Positions 7,099 through 15,727 of a stretch of DNA of 57,144 nucleotides are shown here, piece by piece (within the stretch, counting starts at the first letter, position 1; every line of letters starts with the position of its first letter). Position numbers and translations under genes: made by a program. The DNA lies in the IMG/VR virus record IMGVR_UViG_3300010370_000043, positions 1-57,144 of that record. One strand, 5' to 3'. The DNA is from a virus. The notes under the pieces were generated by a model. It did no database searches. It saw only the letters and a list, made by a program, of their open reading frames with translations, and was not told the DNA's origin.

Positions 7099-7636
7099 TG
7101 GAAAGTGCTGGGGTTTCGGGGTAGCGTTCACGCAGTTGAGCGAGGGCGGAATCGGGCAAGGAGGCGGACAGGGCTCGGAAAATATCTCCAACCGCGCTGG
7201 TACGGTCCGGCTTCATCCCTGATTTGTACTGCTTGCCTTCTTTGAAATTAGGTACAACTCCGTAGTACTTTTCAGATTTGATGTCCTGTACTACGTAGTA
7301 TTTACGCCCTTGTGCCATGCCATCTTCGGTGACGACGTGACCGACGGGAAGATCGATGGTACCGGTATCGCCCGGATCCTTGTCACCGGCCTCTGGCCGG
7401 TAATCGTCCGTGCCACCGTACGAACCTTGGCCACCGTTCACTTTCGCCGGTCCGCGACTACTATTTGCCGCTACAGATTCGGAGTGATATTCATCTTCTC
7501 CACCGGCCGAACCCGTAGGGTTCGGGGGAATATCATTTGGACCCGTGCCAAATTTCGCCTCGCCGAAGGAATAGGTGACCTCGTCAGGGCTAGGGGCCGT
7601 CCACCCGTATGGGGGTTGGAAGTTGTTATCGGTCAT
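7085..7636 (-). CDS. hypothetical protein, 183 aa, late-motif controlled
   Basis: The ATG at 7636 lies 29 bases downstream of a late-type motif (7648-7665), so it is probably expressed with virion genes although it sits in the metabolic block. The N-terminal ~90 residues are low-complexity, rich in Gly, Pro, Asp, Glu and Ser. The C-terminal half is folded-looking (KYYVVQDIKSEKYYGVVPNF) and ends in a helix (IFRALSASLPDSALAQLRERYP). No recognised domain. A minor virion or assembly role is inferred only from the promoter. Confidence 0.6.
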   Translation of the reverse strand: MTDNNFQPPYGWTAPSPDEVTYSFGEAKFGTGPNDIPPNPTGSAGGEDEYHSESVAANSSRGPAKVNGGQGSYGGTDDYRPEAGDKDPGDTGTIDLPVGHVVTEDGMAQGRKYYVVQDIKSEKYYGVVPNFKEGKQYKSGMKPDRTSAVGDIFRALSASLPDSALAQLRERYPETPALSNVYD

Positions 7637-7647
7637 GAACTCTTATC

Positions 7648-7665
7648 TTCTGTATAGCTTTCAAC
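7648..7665 (-). promoter_or_regulatory. late-type motif GTTGAAAGC-TA-TACAGAA
   Basis: A full nine-base match to the GTTGAAAGC block with the A/T-rich TACAGAA element two bases on, 29 bases before the ATG at 7636. It directly follows the terminator of the upstream SSB-like gene, as expected for a new transcription unit. Confidence 0.65.
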
Positions 7666-7668
7666 GTG

Positions 7669-7699
7669 AAAAAGGCGGAGAGATCCGCATCCCTCCGCC
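7669..7699 (-). terminator. intrinsic terminator after the SSB-like gene
   Basis: On the minus strand GGCGGAG pairs with CTCCGCC over seven pairs. GAT/ATC inner pairs extend the stem around a CCGC loop. A run of five T follows. A second hairpin, CTGATCG/CGATCAG at 7714-7734, overlaps the stop codon of the gene at 7731, so the transcript ends in two tandem stem-loops. Confidence 0.8.
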
Positions 7700-7730
7700 C
7701 GTCAGTTTATTAACTGATCGAAGAAGCCGA

Positions 7731-8684
7731 TCAGAAGTTCAGATCCAGAGCGTCATCGCTGATCTCTTCCTGTGCAGAAAGAATCATCGAGCAGCGGATG
7801 CGAACTTTACCGTCCTGCATCACCGTCTTATCCTTGATGTGGATAGTCGCGGGTTTCTCGGCCGAAACCTCGGGCTGGGTAGCCAGAAGCGGACGGAGAG
7901 ATGCATGAGCCCAGCACTCGGCGGTTTCACCGGGAACGGGATAGTCAGCCAGAATGATACGGTACGACGCACCGTATTGGGTGTTAACTCCGCGGTAGCT
8001 TACCACCGTGTAGCTCTCACCCTCTTCCAGATCACGAAAATCGATATCGTGGTCGGCGTTTTGGCGGCTACCAGTTCCTTTGGGGGTTGCTTCTTGAACT
8101 TGGGAGAGGATATCCTCTTCCTTGTTCTTTTTCATCAGTGCGTTGAGCGCCTTGATTTCGGGGGGATTTTGCCAATCGACAAAACGTACGGCGATGGGGA
8201 GAACGACCTGCCCAGATCCGTCTTCTTCATCTACCGATACCATCAGCGCTGCGTCGTTGCCACGACCACTGAAATTGAATTCGGCAAACTCAGACTCGAG
8301 AGACACGGGTTGACCGTTGATATCAACAGTTACACCCTCTTTCCCGAGAGAAACCGGGATGTAACGGTTACCCCACTGGATGTAGGCGCGACCGGATTCG
8401 GTACCCTCCACATTGTCCGCACCGACCTTCAGGATCGGACCGAAGAGACGATTGTAAACGCCGTCTTCCGCCTTGATAAGGAAAGTGTTTTCTTCGAGCG
8501 GCAGCTCTTCGCCAGTCAGGGCGAGAAACACTTTATCAAGATCGCGCCGCATTGCTTTTGGCAGGTTGGCGTTAGGAAGAGAGGTATATGCTCCCGTATA
8601 CTCACGACCTGCCAGAGGTGCGAGATCTGGAGATCCGGTTCCTACTTGGATTGTCTTGACTGTAAACGCTGTAGTTGTTGCCAT
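7731..8684 (-). CDS. probable single-stranded DNA-binding protein
   Basis: I infer an ssDNA-binding role, not a direct family match. About residues 205-235 (DLEEGESYTVVSYRGVNTQ, then YGASYRI) have the strand pattern of an OB-fold, and the C-terminus ends in an acidic tip, ISDDALDLNF, like the partner-binding tails of bacterial SSB and phage gp32-type proteins. A central stretch (ALMKKNKEEDILSQVQ) is charged and flexible. I start at ATG 8684; an in-frame GTG at 8699 would add five residues. An extended -10 promoter, a 5' leader hairpin and tandem 3' hairpins make it a well-insulated single gene, which suits a highly expressed early protein. Confidence 0.5.
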   Translation of the reverse strand: MATTTAFTVKTIQVGTGSPDLAPLAGREYTGAYTSLPNANLPKAMRRDLDKVFLALTGEELPLEENTFLIKAEDGVYNRLFGPILKVGADNVEGTESGRAYIQWGNRYIPVSLGKEGVTVDINGQPVSLESEFAEFNFSGRGNDAALMVSVDEEDGSGQVVLPIAVRFVDWQNPPEIKALNALMKKNKEEDILSQVQEATPKGTGSRQNADHDIDFRDLEEGESYTVVSYRGVNTQYGASYRIILADYPVPGETAECWAHASLRPLLATQPEVSAEKPATIHIKDKTVMQDGKVRIRCSMILSAQEEISDDALDLNF

Positions 8685-8707
8685 TGGGTTAGTTCTCACT
8701 AGATATG

Positions 8708-8728
8708 GTCGGCTCAGGAGTGGCCGAC
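8708..8728 (-). promoter_or_regulatory. leader hairpin between promoter and SSB-like gene
   Basis: GTCGGC and GCCGAC form a perfect six-pair stem around a nine-base loop in the untranslated leader, 25-45 bases before the start codon. No T run follows, so it is not a terminator. It could be an RNA stabiliser or a translational operator. Confidence 0.45.
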
Positions 8729-8734
8729 AAGAGA

Positions 8735-8743
8735 ACTATAGCA
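8735..8743 (-). promoter_or_regulatory. extended -10 promoter of SSB-like gene (TGCTATAGT)
   Basis: Minus strand TGC-TATAGT, one mismatch to the -10 consensus, lying in the gap between the genes at 8768 and 7731 and upstream of the leader hairpin. Confidence 0.5.
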
Positions 8744-8767
8744 TGGGATGGGGGGGAGTGCGTGGTT

Positions 8768-9046
8768 TTACTTTTTCTTAAGACTTACCAGGTACGCTTG
8801 TGCTTCGATTCGAATACGGTACAGTTGGGTCGAGAACGGGTTGAGGGGGCAGAGAGGAGGGATATACAGCACCAGCACACCTCGTACCCTATACTCCCTT
8901 TCAAACGGGCATTTGGCCGGGATCGCCCGGACCCAGCGTTCCGCGAGTTCAGGGGTCCATTTGCGAGGTTCGAGCCACGGCAAATTCCATTTCGGTAGCG
9001 ATGCGGTGAAAATTCCCCACCACCGAGGCGGTCGTGTCCGTGTCAT
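8768..9046 (-). CDS. Mo-dependent nitrogenase C-terminal family protein (PF06967-like), 92 aa
   Basis: The last two thirds match the pattern I know for the family annotated as Mo-dependent nitrogenase C-terminus: AIPAKCPFERE, then VLYIPPLCPLNP, then YRIRIEAQAYL. In cyanobacteria this domain mostly occurs as small stand-alone proteins; its biochemical role is unknown despite the name, and it is not part of the catalytic MoFe centre. The start at ATG 9046 has an AGGAGG about seven bases upstream, the best ribosome site in this part of the window. It lies two bases after the glycosyltransferase gene at 9048 and so is probably co-transcribed. The protein ends in LKKK. Confidence 0.75.
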   Translation of the reverse strand: MTRTRPPRWWGIFTASLPKWNLPWLEPRKWTPELAERWVRAIPAKCPFEREYRVRGVLVLYIPPLCPLNPFSTQLYRIRIEAQAYLVSLKKK

Positions 9047-9047
9047 G

Positions 9048-9761
9048 CTAAAACCTCCTTACTTTTTCATGACCAACCCGTATAGACGGATTGACCCACA
9101 TGTCTATTTTCGCGTCGCGTAAATTAAACGCGAAAGAAAGATCTTCTGATAGTACCTCGTAATCCTCGGAACGGTTGTAACGAATAATTTTTGGTGCAAA
9201 CCACGGGAATTTGAGTTTTTCCATGACTCCCTTCCGTATCAGCATCCAACCCATACCGCACCAATCAATACGATACGGTTCTTTTCTGTTTACAATGTCT
9301 GTGTCGTTTCGAAACGAATAAATATAGTCGATATCATAGATGGGTAACGGTGGATCATTAGGTTCAGGATAGGGGAACTCAGTTTTATTAAAATAACCGG
9401 TAACAGGTAAACCATTGGATTGATAGTACCAGCCAGTAGCTACTTCAACATTCATAGTAATCAAAGCATCGAAGTCGGAAGGCTTGAAATCGATGTCAGA
9501 GTCTATCCAAAGTAGGTAGTCATACACTAATTGATTAGTGAACGGTCTTTGATAAAGACCGTTGCTGTGGTGACCTCCAGCGACTTGTGCTCGTATTTGG
9601 TGGATTTCAGGCGAGTACCCTTGAGATAAAGTGGCGATTAGTCCGTATTTTCGCAAGTGATTCTCAAGTAGCACAAGATTTTCTACGAACCGGTAGGAAT
9701 ACGTATAACCCGGAAGACAGATAACAACTCGAGAACCTGAATACGACGTAATATCGTGCAT
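9048..9761 (-). CDS. glycosyltransferase-like protein, GT-A fold (tandem copy 2)
   Basis: It probably transfers a sugar from a nucleotide donor. It has the GT-A layout: a first strand VVICLPGYTYS, a DxD-type metal/nucleotide site WIDSD with D87 and D89, and a C-terminal half with GMGWMLIRKGVMEKL and SEDLSFAFNLRDA. Most of the chain aligns with the neighbour at 9766, so the pair arose by tandem duplication. I choose ATG 9761, which gives 237 residues against 238 in the partner; an in-frame ATG at 9794 would overlap that gene. The target might be host surface polysaccharide, virion protein or DNA; the sequence does not say. Confidence 0.7.
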   Translation of the reverse strand: MHDITSYSGSRVVICLPGYTYSYRFVENLVLLENHLRKYGLIATLSQGYSPEIHQIRAQVAGGHHSNGLYQRPFTNQLVYDYLLWIDSDIDFKPSDFDALITMNVEVATGWYYQSNGLPVTGYFNKTEFPYPEPNDPPLPIYDIDYIYSFRNDTDIVNRKEPYRIDWCGMGWMLIRKGVMEKLKFPWFAPKIIRYNRSEDYEVLSEDLSFAFNLRDAKIDMWVNPSIRVGHEKVRRF

Positions 9762-9765
9762 GGCA

Positions 9766-10482
9766 TTAGATAACCCGAATCTTCTCATGGCCAACCCGAA
9801 CTTCAGGATTCATGACAATCTCAAAACCTGCATCGCGCAGACTGAGTTGGAACGACAAATCTTCTGACAACGTGTCAATGATCGTTTCAGTTGCTCGGAC
9901 GTTTTTTGGGGCAAACCATGGGTACGGAATTTTTTCCATTACTCCTTTTTTAATAAGCATCCAACCCATTCCAACCCAGTCAACCACATAAGAGTCGGTT
10001 TTATCGGAAATATCTTTATCTGGGCGAAACAAATAGGTGTGACCAGGGTCGTATAGAGGTAGTGACGGATGTGATTTTACCTTTTTACACGCAGACTTGT
10101 CAATGAATCCACAGGCCGGATTTCCATCTGGTTGGTAGTACCAACCTGTCGCGACATTGACACCCATTTCCAAAAGATCTGTGAAATTTTTTCGGTTGAA
10201 CACAATGTCCGAATCGATCCATAGCAGGTAATCGTAGTCGACTTCGGCTTCATCAAACGGTGTTTGAAACGTCCCTCTAGTGACATCTCCACCACCACAA
10301 ATATTCCGTAGCCTGTGGATACAGGAAGAGTGAGTCTGGGCTAGGGTTACCTTTATGCCGTGAACAGCCAGCAGACTGTTAAGACCTACGATGTTTGTAA
10401 GAAAAGTCCCGGAGTAGTAGTCTCCAGGAAGGCAAAAAACAAATTTCTTGCCTTCGTATTTTTCGAGTAATGGGTCGGACAC
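9766..10482 (-). CDS. glycosyltransferase-like protein, GT-A fold (tandem copy 1)
   Basis: The paralogue of the downstream gene. The start is GTG 10482. Landmarks: FVFCLPGDYYSG at the N-terminus, a THSSCIHRLRN segment, WIDSD with D90 and D92 as the likely metal site, then GMGWMLIKKGVMEKI and SEDLSFQLSLRDAG. It differs from copy 2 by more cysteines and a different middle part, suggesting different substrates. An extended -10 box (10511-10519) drives it, so the pair and the nitrogenase-C-like gene likely form one operon. Confidence 0.72.
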   Translation of the reverse strand: MSDPLLEKYEGKKFVFCLPGDYYSGTFLTNIVGLNSLLAVHGIKVTLAQTHSSCIHRLRNICGGGDVTRGTFQTPFDEAEVDYDYLLWIDSDIVFNRKNFTDLLEMGVNVATGWYYQPDGNPACGFIDKSACKKVKSHPSLPLYDPGHTYLFRPDKDISDKTDSYVVDWVGMGWMLIKKGVMEKIPYPWFAPKNVRATETIIDTLSEDLSFQLSLRDAGFEIVMNPEVRVGHEKIRVI

Positions 10483-10510
10483 AGGGGGAAAGAGGTACTA
10501 TCTCACCCTC

Positions 10511-10519
10511 ATTATAACA
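10511..10519 (-). promoter_or_regulatory. extended -10 promoter of glycosyltransferase operon (TGTTATAAT)
   Basis: A perfect TGT-TATAAT on the minus strand, 29 bases upstream of the GTG at 10482 and just after the stop of the large fibre gene at 10525. Confidence 0.55.
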
Positions 10520-10524
10520 TAAAC

Positions 10525-13500
10525 CTACTGTACGCGCATGATATATGCGAGTGAGTACCAAAGCGGTTCGACAGCGCTGACACCTGATAAAGAGTGAGAG
10601 TGGCCGACGGAGGGATCAGATCCACCTGCCAAACTATTTTGATTACCGGGTGCACAAAGTCCATCCGTTATACATCCACCACCTCCGCCAGTCCAAGAGT
10701 TACCCGTATTGATTACCACGTTGGAGTAGTTTGCTCCATCCGTACCGCCAAGAATATTAATTACGCTGTTGCCATATACTCCATGGACGTGACGAGGGAT
10801 ATTTTGCTGCTGAAGAGCAGTTGCCCCAGTTGCTCCAGTAAGGGTAGGTCCACCAGATTGATTATTGTTAGCGGTTGTAGTTGCACCCTTAATGAAACGG
10901 TTTAGCAGGTTGGGTGTCGTGCGACCGTTTTTTGTTTGACCGTCACATATAGCCCAACGGGGATTTGTTGCGATATCTTCTACCGTACCAGACCACATAA
11001 TAATGCCACCGACTGGTACAAAACCTCCATAGCTCGGGTCGACGTTTACGGTATACTGTAAAATGTTGTCGGTTGGGTCGGCAGGGTCACCACCGGGAAC
11101 TTCAACAGACTGGCTAGTAACCAGAATGCCCGTACCCTGCACGAATGCGCTTTCAAACCGGAGATTAAGCTCTTGGGCTAGGTTGAACGCGCTGACCGCT
11201 ACTTTGTCACTAATGCCTGTCGACTGACTACCCAGAGCGCCACGGATCATGGATTGATCAGCGAGTTGAATGATGCCGGCTTTAGACGTGCTGGCATACA
11301 CCTGGGGTGGATTTCTACTGGCGACAATGTCGCCAGTGGTAAGCGACTTAAATATTGTATCGTTGCTGAAGAATACGGTGGTGTTACGACCTAGCACCAG
11401 ACTTGAGTCGTCCTGCATTAAAAGGGTGTTGCGGACGATGACATTGTTCAGGATCTGGTTGGTCACGTTGCCCGGTTCGCCTTCGGCTGCCAGCGGAATC
11501 GCGAATTGCTCGCCGGACCTAAGGTCAAAGACCGTCGTACCAATGTAATAACTGCCTTCCTCGTTCATGCCGGTGGCGTATACTCGGCCGCCGTTTTCCT
11601 CAACGATAATTTTTCCTAGCGCAAAATCCTGCTCTAGCGGATCGCCTTGGAAAGTGGGGAACGCAGTGTCATAGTTCAGGTATCCTGTCCATTCCCAGGT
11701 GTGACCTGAAGCACGGATTACAGATGGACGGCGTAGGCCGATTCGGAAACCGGTGGCTGTTACACTAGCCGACGTCTTAATGGTTATCGGAGTTACCGAC
11801 GGACCCAACGCAGCACTGTAGTGGACACCTGACCGGGCTTGCATTGCCTGCAGGGCGATCTTTGTGATGCTCTCAGCCGGGTCTTCCGTTAGTTCCGGGT
11901 AGTCGTTATCAACTCTAGGATAGTGATCACCTGTAAATACGTTTCGGGCTTGAGAACCCTGAGTAAGGTAAGTTACGTACTGACCAGGGAATCGGATGTC
12001 TTGTTTACCAGGTCTAAAAACCTCATCGTAAGTTCGAACCTGTGTAATAGTTAACGGATCAAGACGCAATTCATTGGAGTCGTTAAGAGGATAACCTGAT
12101 ACCCCCTCTTGTTTCTCCATGATATAGTACGGTTGTGGTCTCCTGATACCACGTTCTTTTAGGTAGCCGTCTAAAACAACACGATACACCCTTTCATCCG
12201 CCTTACGTTTATCCGTCGCACGGATAATTTTAATTGCTGAGCGGTCGAAAATAAAATCTAGAGTGGAGAATATAGCATTGGTACCGGTTGGATTACTGGT
12301 CAGTTTGTATCTAAAAGCATAGTCAAATCGCTTTAACAGATAACCATCATCATCCAAGTCGGTATCTTCTTCAGCAATAGTTGAGGTCGTAATAGGAACA
12401 TACCAGCTAGCACTACCGGTTACAGGGTCGCCATTAGAGTCGAGATCTGCTGGACTTTCGTCCCAGACAAAAATCTTAGATCGATCGTCTAAGGCTGTAA
12501 ACCCGCTAGTGTTAGGGTCTGGGTCTTTAAGATTGCCAGCGAATAAAATCGAATTACCATTTTCATCAAATCCATTAACATAAATTCGTCGACGGTTCGC
12601 TCTTTCCGGACCACCAGAGAGTTCCCATGCCGTCTCACTAACCTTTTTAGTGTAAGAAAACTGTCCAAACGCAATATTAGATGCGGATGGAGGATTTACA
12701 ATAGAGAACGGGGACGCGGTGTTGGAGTTTTGAATGTAAATTCGGATTGTTGCTGGAGGCTTTCCGTCGACTGTCGGGTTATTTTTTACATACGCTAGGG
12801 TTTTGTTGTAATCAATGGTAATACCAGTATTTATTTCGGTATCTTCAAGAGTAGGAGGACGTCCATCAGGCAATGCACTGTATGAAAGAGGCAGAGGAGG
12901 AATTATTTGGGTAATACGAGTGCCACTATATCCCGATGCTGTGGTTGCTTCGTCTTGACTAAACGACTTTGCTTTGTAGCCAATACCTCGAAGTGAAATA
13001 TCACCAAAATCAGAGCAGGAATTAGTAATTGATAAGTCGGCTCCAGATTCAGATACGAAGTGGTCGCTATTACCAATAACGAATACTGAGACGATCTGAA
13101 TCGTCGCATCGTTACTACCCCGCATACCAAAACTTCGGTACTTGAATTCGTCAGTCGTACAAATTTTATATTGTTTGCCTTCCCCTGATTGTTTGTTGGT
13201 TGGCGGATCTTGGAAATAAGTAGTAGGTGTGAAACAATTAGGATCGGTTTGTAGGGAGACCTGGGTAAAGTTTGCGGTCACCATTGATTTGAAGCCGGAT
13301 ACTCGGCCTCCATCGGCCCATAGACCGTTTAGTCCAAAAATACTCCGAACGGAACAGTTAAAGACGTAAGGAGATGAGGAGCGGGTAGAGTTGATATCGG
13401 GAAGAGGAAGGATACTGCCATCCGTGTCTCGGATTCTTGTTGCACCAGGGTAGGATACAGGAGCACCAGCACGGCTATCACCACCGTCAACCAGCAGGCC

Positions 13501-15687
13501 AGTTTGGTTTTCTTCAATATCCTGCGACCGATTGGCTTTACTACCTGCAATCGGTGCGACAATGGTGGTTTCGGCTGGAATAGCTTCGAGGCCTTCTGAG
13601 CCCCAACCGTCAATATCACGGAAAAGATTATTGAGTCGGCTGTAATATGAAGATTCTGTACCGCTACCGTTGATTTCTGCCTGTGACGCGAACGCGACAG
13701 AGGTTACGGTATTATGGCTGCGGGCGTATTGAGGGTTGTCAGTGAAAGTGAGCAAGGAAACATATGTACCACCAGTAACTTTTAGGATCGCGGTGCGCTC
13801 AGTTTGAGGATCGTTCTGTACTGGGGTTAACTCCGGTACGTACATCGGTCGAATACGTACTTTTCTCAGGTCGGTGCCGTCGATCGAAATACCTCTTGGA
13901 ACGATAAGGCCACCGGTTTGTGGGTTAACAGCGGCGAGGTTATCGTAATATAGATCATCGTTAATACTGAACGCACCGTTTACATATTCAAGGGTTACAA
14001 TCCAGTTAGAGTTAGACGGTGAAATTTTTTCTACCCGGACAACATTGCCAACACCACCCGATTCAGAGTACAAAACACGACCGAGGTTTAAGGAGCGGGG
14101 AGGTTGGTTAGAGACCGGATCGCCAACATCGATAGTAAGATGGACAACTCGATCGCCTTGAGCTACGCTGCCAATGCTATAACCAGTCTGGGTTCTTTGT
14201 ACAAGGCCGGTATCGTCGGTAATAGTAAGCGTGGCCAGTGAACCGGGAGCATTATCGACATAGTAGTCGCCTGGAGCAAGCTCGATCATCACTCGGTCGT
14301 AACGGTCATTTGCTTGACCAGATCTGCGTGACTCTCGCACCGCCTCGATCAACGCACGCTCAAGTGTACGGAAGGGGCGGTTAGGCTCAAAACCACCATT
14401 ACGGATCGAATCGTCACCGATACTCGGATCGACGAAGATTGTATTACGGGTAGTTGATAATGCAGATGCTTGGCCGGTACGGTCGCAACGCGGTGCAGCG
14501 GCGACACTGATTAAACCGCCAGTCCCATTAGCGTACAGAGCAACGGAGTTATCATAAACACGGTAACACTTGCCCAGAGTCGGATTAGATTGAGATGGTT
14601 CGAAACTATAAATGCCCGCACTAGGTTCTGGATATTGGGTGGGAAGCTTACCTCCATCCGGACACTCAACAGCAGTCCGATCACCGATAAATTCACGACC
14701 GCCACAAGATAGAAACGCACCGAGGACAGGATTGCACTCAGATCCTGGTGCTTCTTCAAATTTCCACTGGCCGGTACCGGAGTGGTAAAACAACTCCAGG
14801 TGCGCGTCTCGAATGTTAACAATCCAGTCGTCGCTGGAGTTATTGAGCAGTTCGGCAGATACGGAATTCTGGCGAATGATTAGCGGAAACCGGTCAAACG
14901 TGCCACTGATGTCCACCACAGCGATGCGGTCGGAGTCGTTGGGGGATTCTGGCAGAGTGAGGATGATACTGCCATTGCTAGTGTCGGCAATAACCCGATC
15001 CCATGCCATCGCGGTATAATCCGCTGACTTAATCACCGTATTGGTGAGGTTCTGTGGGTAGGTATTGAGGTTGCCGACAAACGTATTGGGCCTGAGATCT
15101 ACATAGCCGGTGCCTACAACTTCGCCCGTTGTTGGGTTAGTAGCTAAACCATTTCCGGTGGAGTTTAGCGTAATTTTCGCTAGTGGTACATGTGCCTCGG
15201 TTACACTGGGTAACGAGTTACCGATTGATACGGTAACGGGAGCGGTGGCGTTTTCAAGAACATAGAGGTAAGATACGCTATTCGCACCGCCAAGGATTTG
15301 AACGGTCTGTCTTGCCCAAGAAATCGGATTGCCATTACGCTTAACAATGCTACCCGCTTCTACTGTTACACCGATACCACCTGAACCGACAGGGCGGGTA
15401 CTAGGTACACCAGGAACGACTACGGCCGATGTTGTTAGATTCCAACCTAGTACGATGCCATCGTGAGCCGTACGACCTAACGCGGATTCTTGATCGACCC
15501 GGGGATCGGCAATTTCCCAATCTTTGATTCGGTCACGTTGACCAATTTGCCAACCCGCCTCATCGCCAGTTGTCGGGTCGGCGTAGTAGTCGGTTCGAGT
15601 ATCGCCGGTAAACTTTTCTCCTTTCTGTACCTCATTCAGGTACGCGCTAGATACGGCTCTGCCGTTTTGAAATACGATACGATCCAC
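10525..15687 (-). CDS. large virion protein with tail-collar domain, 1720 aa
   Basis: A baseplate-anchored fibre or adhesin. The N-terminal ~100 residues (MDRIVFQNGRAV..., RDRIKDWEIADPRVDQE) look like a baseplate attachment module. Near residue 430 an FVDPSIGDDS...PFRTLERAL segment and then APGDYYVDN suggest a right-handed beta-helix of the type seen in large cyanophage structural proteins. Near the C-terminus, about residues 1570-1710, GGIIMWSG, WAICDGQ and TPNLLNRFIKG mark a phage tail-collar domain. Paired histidines (PRHVHGV, GHSHSL) may bind metal as in T4 gp12. Start is GTG 15687, with a late motif 18-35 bases upstream. It probably contacts the host surface. Confidence 0.8.
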   Translation of the reverse strand: MDRIVFQNGRAVSSAYLNEVQKGEKFTGDTRTDYYADPTTGDEAGWQIGQRDRIKDWEIADPRVDQESALGRTAHDGIVLGWNLTTSAVVVPGVPSTRPVGSGGIGVTVEAGSIVKRNGNPISWARQTVQILGGANSVSYLYVLENATAPVTVSIGNSLPSVTEAHVPLAKITLNSTGNGLATNPTTGEVVGTGYVDLRPNTFVGNLNTYPQNLTNTVIKSADYTAMAWDRVIADTSNGSIILTLPESPNDSDRIAVVDISGTFDRFPLIIRQNSVSAELLNNSSDDWIVNIRDAHLELFYHSGTGQWKFEEAPGSECNPVLGAFLSCGGREFIGDRTAVECPDGGKLPTQYPEPSAGIYSFEPSQSNPTLGKCYRVYDNSVALYANGTGGLISVAAAPRCDRTGQASALSTTRNTIFVDPSIGDDSIRNGGFEPNRPFRTLERALIEAVRESRRSGQANDRYDRVMIELAPGDYYVDNAPGSLATLTITDDTGLVQRTQTGYSIGSVAQGDRVVHLTIDVGDPVSNQPPRSLNLGRVLYSESGGVGNVVRVEKISPSNSNWIVTLEYVNGAFSINDDLYYDNLAAVNPQTGGLIVPRGISIDGTDLRKVRIRPMYVPELTPVQNDPQTERTAILKVTGGTYVSLLTFTDNPQYARSHNTVTSVAFASQAEINGSGTESSYYSRLNNLFRDIDGWGSEGLEAIPAETTIVAPIAGSKANRSQDIEENQTGLLVDGGDSRAGAPVSYPGATRIRDTDGSILPLPDINSTRSSSPYVFNCSVRSIFGLNGLWADGGRVSGFKSMVTANFTQVSLQTDPNCFTPTTYFQDPPTNKQSGEGKQYKICTTDEFKYRSFGMRGSNDATIQIVSVFVIGNSDHFVSESGADLSITNSCSDFGDISLRGIGYKAKSFSQDEATTASGYSGTRITQIIPPLPLSYSALPDGRPPTLEDTEINTGITIDYNKTLAYVKNNPTVDGKPPATIRIYIQNSNTASPFSIVNPPSASNIAFGQFSYTKKVSETAWELSGGPERANRRRIYVNGFDENGNSILFAGNLKDPDPNTSGFTALDDRSKIFVWDESPADLDSNGDPVTGSASWYVPITTSTIAEEDTDLDDDGYLLKRFDYAFRYKLTSNPTGTNAIFSTLDFIFDRSAIKIIRATDKRKADERVYRVVLDGYLKERGIRRPQPYYIMEKQEGVSGYPLNDSNELRLDPLTITQVRTYDEVFRPGKQDIRFPGQYVTYLTQGSQARNVFTGDHYPRVDNDYPELTEDPAESITKIALQAMQARSGVHYSAALGPSVTPITIKTSASVTATGFRIGLRRPSVIRASGHTWEWTGYLNYDTAFPTFQGDPLEQDFALGKIIVEENGGRVYATGMNEEGSYYIGTTVFDLRSGEQFAIPLAAEGEPGNVTNQILNNVIVRNTLLMQDDSSLVLGRNTTVFFSNDTIFKSLTTGDIVASRNPPQVYASTSKAGIIQLADQSMIRGALGSQSTGISDKVAVSAFNLAQELNLRFESAFVQGTGILVTSQSVEVPGGDPADPTDNILQYTVNVDPSYGGFVPVGGIIMWSGTVEDIATNPRWAICDGQTKNGRTTPNLLNRFIKGATTTANNNQSGGPTLTGATGATALQQQNIPRHVHGVYGNSVINILGGTDGANYSNVVINTGNSWTGGGGGCITDGLCAPGNQNSLAGGSDPSVGHSHSLSGVSAVEPLWYSLAYIMRVQ

Positions 15688-15704
15688 AGCGATGAGTTAA
15701 ATCC

Positions 15705-15722
15705 TTCTATTACGCTTTCAAC
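15705..15722 (-). promoter_or_regulatory. late-type motif GTTGAAAGC-GT-AATAGAA
   Basis: Exact GTTGAAAGC block with AATAGAA two bases on, 35 bases before the GTG at 15687, in the 40-base gap after the gene at 15728. Confidence 0.65.
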
Positions 15723-15727
15723 GCAAT

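Noticed and set aside
7575-8702. A 375-codon open frame on the plus strand opposite the SSB-like gene
   Set aside because: Its product is low in recognisable motifs and rich in Arg, Cys and Ser as expected from antisense reading; the minus-strand gene has promoter, leader, acidic tail and terminator.
10525-15687. Long antisense frames opposite the 1720-residue gene
   Set aside because: They are short, have no ribosome sites and fall out of the collar and beta-helix signal on the minus strand.
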